5,513 nucleotides of DNA from Actinomycetota bacterium (GTDB taxonomy: Bacteria > Actinomycetota > Humimicrobiia > Humimicrobiales > Humimicrobiaceae): contig JAMCVO010000322.1 of the NCBI GenBank assembly GCA_023475715.1, positions 1 to 5,513 of the forward strand, in the 5' to 3' direction. A program made the translations under genes and the position numbers. The notes under the pieces were generated by a model, which made no database searches, was not told the origin of the DNA, and saw only the letters and a list, made by a program, of their open reading frames with translations. Positions 1 to 5,513 of this stretch are shown here, in pieces; the stretch's first letter is position 1; every line of letters starts with the position of its first letter.

Positions 1-127
1 TTCGCATCAGATCCGGAAGAAAATATTGACCCGCTTACAGTCATAAATGAAACGCTGGTACCGGCCATAGAACTGGTGGGTGAGAAGTTTAGTAAAAAAG
101 AATATTTTCTTCCGGATCTGATGCGAA
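1..127. repeat. Perfect 27-bp inverted repeat (1-27 and 101-127) at the window edge
   Basis: Bases 1-27 are the exact reverse complement of bases 101-127, separated by 73 bp; pairing stops at bases 28/100. The right arm encodes the conserved YFLPDL stretch of the corrinoid protein, so it is genuine coding sequence. The left arm, at the extreme edge, is therefore the suspect copy. This is the pattern of a fold-back chimera or an assembler palindrome at a contig end. The right arm would continue past base 127, so the left arm may also extend beyond the window. Confidence 0.9.
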
Positions 128-576
128 GTGCAAATGCTATGAAAATTGCGATTGAAGTTTTTGAAAAAGAGATAAAAACAAAAGGTATTGAACGAAAAAC
201 CATGGGAAAAGTTGTAATAGGGACAGTAAAAGGGGACATCCATGAGATAGGTAAATCAATAGTTTCATCGCTCCTTACCGCAAAAGGTTTTGAAGTGGTT
301 GACCTTGGAGTTGATGTGGATTCAGAAACTTTTATTAAAAATATTATTGATGAGAAAGCAGACATACTCGGTTTGTCTGCGCTTCTGCCGATTACCATGC
401 CATATCAGGAAAAAGTCATTGAGGATTTGAAGTTAAAAAATCTCAGAAACAGGGTTAAAGTTATGGTTGGCGGATCACCCGTAACTCAGGAGCATGCTGA
501 CAGAATCGGCGCTGACGGTTATGCTGATAATGCAGTATCAGCTGTAAAACTTGCTCAAAAATTAATGCAGGGATAA
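1..576 (+). CDS. Corrinoid protein of an MttB-type methyltransferase system (MttC/MtqC family), 5' truncated
   Basis: This protein carries the cobalamin cofactor that accepts a methyl group from a partner MttB-family methyltransferase in the cytoplasm. The frame is open from the first base, giving 191 residues; complete relatives have about 210-230, so roughly 20-35 N-terminal residues are missing. Residues from about 10 to 60 form the helical cap domain (IDPL, then VGEKF and YFLPDL). The rest is the B12-binding Rossmann domain: the cobalt-ligating motif D79-x-H81-x-x-G84 (GDIHEIG), S126-x-L128 and G157-G158 (MVGG) are all intact. A GTG at 76 is not the start, because the cap domain continues upstream of it. 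The stop lies 10 bp before the MttB-like gene at 587, so the two are almost certainly co-transcribed partners. The first nine codons lie in a perfect inverted repeat and may be artefactual. The family call is firm; the substrate cannot be read from this protein. Confidence 0.93.
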   Translation, partial: FASDPEENIDPLTVINETLVPAIELVGEKFSKKEYFLPDLMRSANAMKIAIEVFEKEIKTKGIERKTMGKVVIGTVKGDIHEIGKSIVSSLLTAKGFEVVDLGVDVDSETFIKNIIDEKADILGLSALLPITMPYQEKVIEDLKLKNLRNRVKVMVGGSPVTQEHADRIGADGYADNAVSAVKLAQKLMQG

Positions 577-581
577 GGAGG
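577..581 (+). promoter_or_regulatory. Ribosome binding site GGAGG for the first methyltransferase
   Basis: GGAGG directly follows the stop codon of the corrinoid gene (574-576) and lies 5 nt before the ATG at 587. It fixes the start and indicates translation from a shared mRNA. Confidence 0.85.
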
Positions 582-586
582 TTATT

Positions 587-2062
587 ATGCCGATTAGGGG
601 ATTAAAAGGCGGAGTATTAAAATTTTTAAAAGGAGAAGACCTGGATTCCATTCATTACGCCACTCTTGAAGTTCTCAGTGAAATAGGAATAAAAATGGAA
701 TACAAACCCGCTCTTGAGATATTCAGAAGCTTTGGGTCTGAAGTTGATTTTGCAAACAGCATAGTAAAAATTGATGAACATTTGCTAAAAAAAGCTCTGT
801 CAGCTGCTCCTTCCAGGTTCACTCTGTACGGGAAGAATGAAAATTTTGATGTGAAAGTAGATCCTGAAAGAGTTTATACTATTGGCGGCTCATCAGCTCT
901 GAATGTTCTTGACCTTGAAGAAAATTACAGGCCTGCTGTTTTTGATGACCTGATTAAATTTACGATACTTCTTGATAAGCTTGAGCATCTGCATATCATG
1001 CATGCCATAGTAATTCCTTCTGATCTGGAAGAATATGGTGTAGACAGAATGCTTTTTGCCGGAACCTTTCCCTATACTACAAGAAATTATTATTCCCAGT
1101 CGCAGACTGGTGCAGATGGGGTGCAGGATCAGATAAAAATGGCAGCGGTTCTTCAGGGAAGTGAAGAGGCTGTTAAAAAAAATCCAATGTTTACAGAGGT
1201 TGTATGCATGGTCAGCCCGCTGCAGCATGAAAAGATAAATAGTGAAGTTTTGGTAGAAGCAGCAAAAAATCGTATTCCTGTTTATGTTGAAGTTGATTCC
1301 ATGCCCGGTGGTACAACTCCTGCTCCGATTGCCGGAACTCTTGTTGAGCAGAACGCAAATGTACTTGCAGGTATTGTTCTTGCACAACTTGTAAACCCGG
1401 GTACACCCTGCATCTACTCGATAGCTTCGGGGCTGATGGATATGACAACAGGGAGTTATGCTGGTGCAGCACCGGAGACGAACCTCCTTCACTGCACCAC
1501 CGCTCAGGTTGCCCATTATTATAACCTCCCATTCCAGGGCGGAACAGGCATAGATGCAAAAATCCCTGATGCACAGGCAGGTTATGAGAGAGCCATGCAG
1601 GTTTTAAGCAACGCTCTTGCCGGGACTAATTTCATTCATCTGTCTTTTGGTCTGATGGAAATGATGCTTACTGCATGTTATGAGCAATGTGTTATTGATA
1701 ATGAGATAATGGGAGCAGCATTCAGGATGCTTAAAGGTGTAGAGGTCAATGACGATGCATTATCAGTTAATCTGCTCAGGAAAGTGGGTCCAAAAAGTGC
1801 TAATTTTTTGATCTTTAAGGAAACATCTGAGTATGTAAGAAAAAACAACTGGGTTCCTCAAATTACAAACAGAGAAATCTGGAGTGCATGGAAAGCTGCC
1901 GGAGGAAAAAGTATGAGAGATTCCGCAGTTGATATCGCAAGAAAAATATTATCCGAAAATACTGAGCCGGCAATTTCAAAGGAGCAAACAGAAGAAATTT
2001 TAAAAATGGCAAAATCTTTCCATGCAAAAGCTGTGCAAAAATTAAAAAATGAGAATATGTAG
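587..2062 (+). CDS. MttB-superfamily (COG5598) corrinoid methyltransferase without pyrrolysine
   Basis: This is a 491-residue member of the trimethylamine methyltransferase (MttB) superfamily, a TIM-barrel enzyme that moves a methyl group from a methylated amine to the Co(I) corrinoid of its partner, here most likely the protein encoded just upstream. Visible family marks are the N-terminal helix with H23-x-A25-T26 and EIGIKM (32-37), the Gly-rich loop GGTTPAP (241-247), the segment D323 to E334 ending DAQAGYE, and VGP (400-402). The length matches the usual 470-495. The frame runs to its terminal TAG with no internal TAG, so it is not the pyrrolysine-containing trimethylamine enzyme. Characterised Pyl-free members (MtgB, MtpB, MtcB, MtyB) demethylate glycine betaine, proline betaine, carnitine or gamma-butyrobetaine; which substrate applies here cannot be told. 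The ATG is fixed by GGAGG 5 nt upstream. The family call is firm, the substrate is open. Confidence 0.95.
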   Translation: MPIRGLKGGVLKFLKGEDLDSIHYATLEVLSEIGIKMEYKPALEIFRSFGSEVDFANSIVKIDEHLLKKALSAAPSRFTLYGKNENFDVKVDPERVYTIGGSSALNVLDLEENYRPAVFDDLIKFTILLDKLEHLHIMHAIVIPSDLEEYGVDRMLFAGTFPYTTRNYYSQSQTGADGVQDQIKMAAVLQGSEEAVKKNPMFTEVVCMVSPLQHEKINSEVLVEAAKNRIPVYVEVDSMPGGTTPAPIAGTLVEQNANVLAGIVLAQLVNPGTPCIYSIASGLMDMTTGSYAGAAPETNLLHCTTAQVAHYYNLPFQGGTGIDAKIPDAQAGYERAMQVLSNALAGTNFIHLSFGLMEMMLTACYEQCVIDNEIMGAAFRMLKGVEVNDDALSVNLLRKVGPKSANFLIFKETSEYVRKNNWVPQITNREIWSAWKAAGGKSMRDSAVDIARKILSENTEPAISKEQTEEILKMAKSFHAKAVQKLKNENM

Positions 2063-2092
2063 ATGTGAGCATATAAATAATCGTATAGATAA

Positions 2093-2098
2093 TATAAT
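2093..2098 (+). promoter_or_regulatory. Possible -10 box (TATAAT) upstream of the ROK regulator
   Basis: A perfect TATAAT sits in the 71-bp gap between the methyltransferase stop and the ROK start, 35 bp before the ATG. No convincing -35 box is found 16-18 bp upstream (CATATA at 2070-2075), and the gap is so AT-rich that the match may be chance. It would let the regulator be transcribed separately from the upstream pair. No hairpin plus T-tract terminator is seen in this gap, so read-through from upstream is also possible. Confidence 0.25.
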
Positions 2099-2133
2099 GG
2101 AAGTTTTATAGGTTATAGAAGTATTTTAAAAAA

Positions 2134-3363
2134 ATGGGAATAAACAACGCAGGCAATAAAGATTTAAAATTAAAGATACTCGATGTGGTTCGCAATAAGG
2201 GTCAGGCAACGAAACAAGAGATCGCGAGATATCTTAATTTTAACCTGACTACAATAACAAAACTGGTTAATGAGCTCTTGACTTCCCATAAGCTTTTACA
2301 GGAAGTAGGCGATAATGTATCTACGGGTGGAAGAAAGCCTAAACTCTATCGGATAAATGTAGATTCCGGAAATATAATCGGCCTTGATATTGGTGGTGAA
2401 AACCTGAGGATAGTGATGTGTGATATTCTGGGAAACGTTATAAGCAGCTTTACCGTAGGGAGCCAATATAATGACAATAGGGAAAAGCTGATCGAAAGAA
2501 TTTTAAACCTGATTGAAAAGATCATAACTGATTCTGGTTACACTAAATCCTCAATATTTGGTATGGGTGTAAGTATTTCCGGAATTGTTGAATCAGATTC
2601 AGGAAACACTATATATTGCCCCAATATTGATGCGTTGAACAACTTTCCAATCAAGAATTTTTTGGAAAGCAAGACTGGTTTCCCGGTTTTTGCTGATGAC
2701 AGTGTCAGGGGTATGGCAATTGCCGAGAAGCACTATGGAGTTGCTAAAGAATATGATAATTTTCTCTTCATCACACTGGGAAAAGGTATTGGAATGGGAA
2801 TTTATGTAAATGGAAAAATTTACAGAGGCAGCATGGGACTGTCAGGAGAGCTTGGGCATATAACGGTTGATGAGAACGGACCTTTATGCAACTGCGGGAA
2901 TAAAGGCTGCCTTGAGGCAATAGCTTCGGGCCCGGGTATTATAAAAAGGGCAAAAGAGGGAATTGAAAATGGAATTGTAACGTCACTGACCCAAATTGCA
3001 AAAGGTGATTTAAAAAATTTAACAGTTGAAGCTATATCGAAAGCTGCAGAAGAAGGAGATAAGTTTTCTTATTACCTTATTAATAGAACCGGAGAGTATA
3101 TCGGCATAGCTGTTTCAGCAGTATTGAATTTGTTTGGTCTGGAACTGGTGGTCCTGGGCGGGGGTGTTGCAAAATGCGGGGATATAATGATTAATGCCAT
3201 AAGAAGAACTGTTCAGCTTAGAGCATTAAGTGCCATTTCTAAAAGAGCAAGGATTGCCAGAAGCGAGCTTGGAGACAACAATGCAGCGAGAGGTGCGGCT
3301 ACCAAATTTATTAATATATTATTTACTGATCCTGATAATAATTTATTAAGTAAAATTATTTGA
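2134..3363 (+). CDS. ROK-family transcriptional regulator (winged HTH plus sugar-kinase-like domain)
   Basis: This 409-residue protein has the NagC/XylR/Mlc layout. Residues 12-75 form a MarR-like winged helix-turn-helix (ATKQEIARYL, then the recognition helix LTTITKLVNEL, then wing GGRKPKLYRIN). From about 81 follows a ROK domain. It has the phosphate-loop motif DIGGENLR (85-92), the sugar-contacting E239-x-G-H242, and the zinc motif H242, C252, C254, C259 with E261, all intact. The loop that carries the catalytic Asp in ROK kinases reads ADDSVRG (187-193). Gapless counting to E198 puts Ser190 in the Asp place, so it is probably a non-catalytic sensor. ATG 2134 is the first start after an in-frame TAG at 2116; its Shine-Dalgarno site is poor, suggesting weak expression. 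Lying between two corrinoid methyltransferase pairs, it probably controls one or both. ROK regulators usually sense sugars; the ligand here is unknown. Confidence 0.93.
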   Translation: MGINNAGNKDLKLKILDVVRNKGQATKQEIARYLNFNLTTITKLVNELLTSHKLLQEVGDNVSTGGRKPKLYRINVDSGNIIGLDIGGENLRIVMCDILGNVISSFTVGSQYNDNREKLIERILNLIEKIITDSGYTKSSIFGMGVSISGIVESDSGNTIYCPNIDALNNFPIKNFLESKTGFPVFADDSVRGMAIAEKHYGVAKEYDNFLFITLGKGIGMGIYVNGKIYRGSMGLSGELGHITVDENGPLCNCGNKGCLEAIASGPGIIKRAKEGIENGIVTSLTQIAKGDLKNLTVEAISKAAEEGDKFSYYLINRTGEYIGIAVSAVLNLFGLELVVLGGGVAKCGDIMINAIRRTVQLRALSAISKRARIARSELGDNNAARGAATKFINILFTDPDNNLLSKII

Positions 3364-3387
3364 CTTATTTACTTATATTTGTAAAAT
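3360..3387 (+). promoter_or_regulatory. Candidate sigma-70-type promoter for the second corrinoid/methyltransferase pair
   Basis: TTGACT (3360-3365, one mismatch to TTGACA) overlaps the ROK stop codon. It is followed after 16 bp by TAAAAT (3382-3387, one mismatch to TATAAT). A perfect TATAAT also occurs at 3397-3402 but lacks a -35 at the right distance. Transcription from here would give a leader of about 115 nt before the start at 3509. The region is extremely AT-rich, so the match is suggestive only. Confidence 0.35.
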
Positions 3388-3405
3388 AATATTTATTATA
3401 ATTTT
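3383..3405. promoter_or_regulatory. AT-rich dyad, possible operator for the ROK regulator
   Basis: These 23 bp form an imperfect palindrome around base 3394: 9 of 11 half-site positions match their reverse complement (outer arms AAAAT/ATTTT). It overlaps the -10 box of the candidate promoter and begins 20 bp after the ROK stop, a good place for a repressor. Known Mlc/NagC operators are also AT-rich dyads of roughly this size. Chance symmetry in AT-rich DNA, or a weak A/T-only stem ending the ROK transcript, are alternatives. Confidence 0.25.
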
Positions 3406-3508
3406 TGATTTATAAATTTTTAGTTCTAATTATTTTTCTTTTTTAGCAGACTTAAAATATAGAAACAAACTCTGGACTTTTTATGAATAGATTCAAGGAG
3501 CAGATCAG
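3406..3508 (+). other. AT-rich leader before the second corrinoid gene
   Basis: This is the rest of the 145-bp intergenic region. It contains T-rich runs (about 3431-3444) and a short dyad TGAAT-AG-ATTCA at 3484-3495 that abuts the Shine-Dalgarno site. No cobalamin-riboswitch-like structure, tRNA or small ORF with a ribosome binding site is visible. Confidence 0.5.
3495..3500 (+). promoter_or_regulatory. Ribosome binding site AAGGAG for the second corrinoid protein
   Basis: AAGGAG lies 8 nt before the ATG at 3509 and decides that start. Its first base is shared with the right arm of the TGAATAGATTCA dyad (3484-3495), so a small hairpin could sit directly beside it. Confidence 0.8.
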
Positions 3509-4189
3509 ATGGATAATTCAAATCTCGAGGATATAAAAAATAATCCGGGAAAAGATCCTATGGACGGATTAAAAAAGTCTATTGCAATTTATAATAAAGA
3601 ATTAGCGATAACCTCGGCTGGTGAATTAATAAATAGAAAAGTTAATCCTTTAATAATTATAGAAGCAATGACAGGAGTTATGAAGCTAATAGGTGACGCA
3701 TATGAAAATGATGAACTTTTCCTGCCCGATTTAATCGGAGCCTCCGATACAATGTCTTCCGTTATGCCATCAGTTGAAGAGGAAATAAAGAAAAACGGAC
3801 AGAAAATAAAAAGTTTAGGAATTGTTGTATTAGGCACAGTTTTAGGGGATGTTCATTCAATAGGCAAACAAATGGTTGGAACAATGCTGCAAGCTGAAGG
3901 TTTTACTGTTCATGATATTGGCATAGATATTTCTGCAGAAAAATTTATTAACGCAATTAAAACATATGATGCTGATATCCTGGCTATGTCAGCGCTTTTA
4001 ACGACAACTGCTTTTGAGCAGGAAAAGGTAATATCAACTTTAGTTAAGGAAGGGTTAAGAGAGAAAATAAAAATTATGGTTGGCGGCGGGGCAGTAACCG
4101 AAGATTTTGCCAGGAATATTGGGGCTGATGGTTATGATCCTACAGCACCGGGTGCGGCAAAATTAGCCAGGAAGTTAATAGAAAAATAA
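3509..4189 (+). CDS. Second corrinoid protein of an MttB-type system (MttC/MtqC family)
   Basis: This complete 226-residue cobalamin-binding methyl carrier is the likely partner of the methyltransferase starting at 4236. After a polar N-terminal tail (about 1-20) comes the helical cap domain (about 21-95, with NPLIII and LFLPDLIGASD). The B12 domain then runs from about 103 to the end with all signature residues: D114-x-H116-x-x-G119 (GDVHSIG, His being the lower cobalt ligand), S161-x-L163 and VGGG (191-194). Its length is slightly above the family norm because of the N-terminal tail. It aligns end to end with the truncated corrinoid protein at 1-576 and shares the GADGY ending region, but differs at many surface positions, so the two are old paralogues. 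It starts a probable two-gene operon: 46 bp separate its stop from the next ATG. A promoter and operator-like dyad lie upstream, just after the ROK gene. Confidence 0.95.
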   Translation: MDNSNLEDIKNNPGKDPMDGLKKSIAIYNKELAITSAGELINRKVNPLIIIEAMTGVMKLIGDAYENDELFLPDLIGASDTMSSVMPSVEEEIKKNGQKIKSLGIVVLGTVLGDVHSIGKQMVGTMLQAEGFTVHDIGIDISAEKFINAIKTYDADILAMSALLTTTAFEQEKVISTLVKEGLREKIKIMVGGGAVTEDFARNIGADGYDPTAPGAAKLARKLIEK

Positions 4190-4219
4190 ATTAAAAAGAT
4201 TTTAAAAAAAGACAGGAAC

Positions 4220-4225
4220 AAGGAA
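4220..4225 (+). promoter_or_regulatory. Ribosome binding site AAGGAA for the second methyltransferase
   Basis: AAGGAA precedes the ATG at 4236 with a 10-nt AT-only spacer, somewhat longer than the other sites here. The resulting protein begins Met-Pro followed by the H-x-A-T helix, as in the first methyltransferase, which supports this start. Confidence 0.6.
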
Positions 4226-4235
4226 TATATTATAT

Positions 4236-5513
4236 ATGCCATTGGAAGGATTTAAACTTAAAATCAAACCTCTTGAAATAATAAAAGAGGATGAAATTGA
4301 AGATATTCACGCTGCGACGATTGATGTACTCAAGGAAACAGGAATAAAATTTGACAGCGACCAGACACTGGACCTGCTGAAAGAAAATGATTGTATTGTA
4401 GATTATGATAATAAAATAGCAAGATTTCCCAAAGAATTAATAGAAGATTGCTTAAAAACAACACCTAAAATTTTTAAATTTAAAGCAAGAGAAGAAAAGA
4501 ACGACGTCATTTTGGGCGGGGATACCGTATATTTTCATAGCGCACCCGGCATGAATACAATAGATTTAGATACTTTCGAGCCCAGGCCGCCTACAAAATC
4601 CGAACATATTGATTATATCAAAGTTTTGGATGCTCTGCCCAATCTTCACAAACTATCAGCTTATCCGTACTGGGGTTACGAAGGAGTATCTCCGGCAATG
4701 GCAATACCTGAAAGTTGTGCCATCAAAATAATATACTCAAGCAAAACTCAGGAAGTTGCTTATAATCTTGACAGTGAAATTTTTACTTTAAAAATGGCAA
4801 AAGCAGCCGGAATAGAGTATATGGGCGGCTTGCATACAACATCACCTCTGGGAATAGATAAAACTTCAATAATAAATACACGCAGAACAATTGAAGCCGG
4901 ATTTCCAATTTATGTTGCCAATGGGTGTACTTGTGGAGGAACATCTCCGATTACTATTCCCGGATCACTTGTAGTCGGAAATGCTGAGCTTTTATCAATG
5001 ATTGTAATGGTTCAACTTATTAAAAGGGGAACAAGAATATTGGTCTGGGATATAGTCTGGCCGATGAATATGAAAACCGGCGCCCCGTTTTTTGGACAAA
5101 TATTGGACTGTCTGGAAAATGCAACTTTCAATCAAATATGGAGAAAGAAATATAAAATACCTATATCAAATGGTACCGTTGGTTATGGCAGCGCAAAGAA
5201 TATAGGCTATCAATCCGGATATGAGAAAGGGATAGCAGCTATTATTTCAGCCCTTTCCGGCGCCAACAATATACAGTTCCACGGACATGTGTTTGGAGAA
5301 CTTTCGGCTCATCCGGTTCAGGCGGTGCTGGATGATGATATAGCTGGAATGGTGGGACGTTTTATTGAAGGAGAATCGGTAAATGAAGAAACTATTGCGC
5401 TGGATTTAATAAAAAAAGTGGGGCCGACTCCAGGTCATTTCTTAAATACCGATCACACCAGAAAATGGTGGAAAACCGAACAGTTTATTGGAAAAGCGGC
5501 TTCAATTGTTCTG
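4236..5513 (+). CDS. Second MttB-superfamily corrinoid methyltransferase without pyrrolysine in the visible part, 3' truncated
   Basis: The frame is open from ATG 4236 to the last base, 426 codons without a stop. Comparison with the first methyltransferase, which has about 90 residues after its VGP motif against 31 here, suggests some 60 C-terminal residues are missing. Family marks are H25-x-A-T near the N terminus, the Gly-rich loop GGTSP (234-238), the segment ending QSGYE (326-330) and VGP (395-397). No in-frame TAG occurs in the visible part, so it is not the pyrrolysine trimethylamine enzyme so far. Its partner should be the corrinoid protein 46 bp upstream. Two differences from the first enzyme stand out: C231-x-C233 just before the Gly-rich loop, and no acidic residues in the segment that reads D323-AKIP-D328 there (S319 and G324 here). 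A methylated quaternary or tertiary amine is the likely substrate class; the exact substrate is unknown. Confidence 0.93.
   Translation, partial: MPLEGFKLKIKPLEIIKEDEIEDIHAATIDVLKETGIKFDSDQTLDLLKENDCIVDYDNKIARFPKELIEDCLKTTPKIFKFKAREEKNDVILGGDTVYFHSAPGMNTIDLDTFEPRPPTKSEHIDYIKVLDALPNLHKLSAYPYWGYEGVSPAMAIPESCAIKIIYSSKTQEVAYNLDSEIFTLKMAKAAGIEYMGGLHTTSPLGIDKTSIINTRRTIEAGFPIYVANGCTCGGTSPITIPGSLVVGNAELLSMIVMVQLIKRGTRILVWDIVWPMNMKTGAPFFGQILDCLENATFNQIWRKKYKIPISNGTVGYGSAKNIGYQSGYEKGIAAIISALSGANNIQFHGHVFGELSAHPVQAVLDDDIAGMVGRFIEGESVNEETIALDLIKKVGPTPGHFLNTDHTRKWWKTEQFIGKAASIVL

Noticed and set aside
76..78. GTG as the start of the first corrinoid protein
   Set aside because: The frame is open upstream to base 1 and the upstream residues (IDPL onwards) match the helical cap domain, so the gene starts before the window.
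7..243. Antisense open frames at 7-243, 1863-2072 and 3589-3837
   Set aside because: They overlap well supported sense genes and show no recognisable domain; the first also spans the suspect inverted repeat.
1174..1182. A-run in the first methyltransferase as a programmed frameshift site or sequencing error
   Set aside because: The protein continues with family-like sequence on both sides in one frame, so there is no sign of a shift.
893..1516. Long antisense open frame inside the first methyltransferase gene (also a second one at 1212-1574)
   Set aside because: The sense strand encodes a full, clearly recognised MttB-family protein; the antisense translations are rich in Cys, His and Arg, resemble no family and have no convincing ribosome binding site.
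2063..2133. Rho-independent terminator after the first methyltransferase
   Set aside because: No GC-containing stem followed by a T-tract is present; only short A/T symmetries are seen.
3364..3508. Cobalamin riboswitch in the intergenic region before the second corrinoid gene
   Set aside because: The 145-bp stretch is almost wholly A/T, shorter than usual for this class, and has no conserved B12-box-like sequence or GC-containing stems.
1..5513. The two corrinoid/methyltransferase pairs as a recent segmental duplication
   Set aside because: Long identical nucleotide stretches are absent and the protein pairs differ at most positions outside the motifs, so they are old paralogues or separately acquired.

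Overview
The window looks like low-GC bacterial DNA from an anaerobe living on methylated compounds. All five genes are on the + strand and concern corrinoid-dependent methyl transfer. Good Shine-Dalgarno sites, AT-rich intergenic DNA and a bacterial ROK regulator point to bacteria rather than methanogenic archaea. A Clostridia-like Bacillota or a low-GC candidate phylum such as Atribacterota would fit, but nothing here fixes the taxon. Both ends cut through genes, so this may be a complete short metagenomic contig.

Layout: (1) 1-576, a 5'-truncated corrinoid protein (MttC/MtqC type). (2) 587-2062, a complete MttB-superfamily methyltransferase without pyrrolysine. (3) 2134-3363, a ROK-family regulator with an N-terminal winged helix-turn-helix. 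(4) 3364-3508, a 145-bp, very AT-rich intergenic region with a plausible promoter and an AT-rich dyad. (5) 3509-4189, a second, complete corrinoid protein. (6) 4236 to the window end, a second MttB-superfamily methyltransferase, open for 426 codons and cut at its 3' end.

The window therefore holds two corrinoid-protein/methyltransferase pairs in the same order, with one regulator between them. By family knowledge, each MttB-type enzyme takes a methyl group from a quaternary or tertiary amine (for example glycine betaine, proline betaine, carnitine or a related compound) and passes it to the cobalt of its partner corrinoid protein. A further methyltransferase (MtgA/MtqA type, not in this window) would pass it to tetrahydrofolate. 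The pairs are clearly related but strongly diverged, so they probably serve different substrates and are not a recent duplication.

The main points for a second look are: a perfect 27-bp inverted repeat at the extreme left end (likely an assembly or amplification fold-back that makes the first residues unreliable); the placement of a normally sugar-linked ROK regulator between two methylamine-type modules; apparent loss of the kinase catalytic Asp in that regulator while its sugar and zinc motifs are kept; and an unusual Cys-x-Cys next to a conserved Gly-rich loop of the second methyltransferase. I see no clearly unprecedented system, no RNA gene, no mobile element and no CRISPR array.
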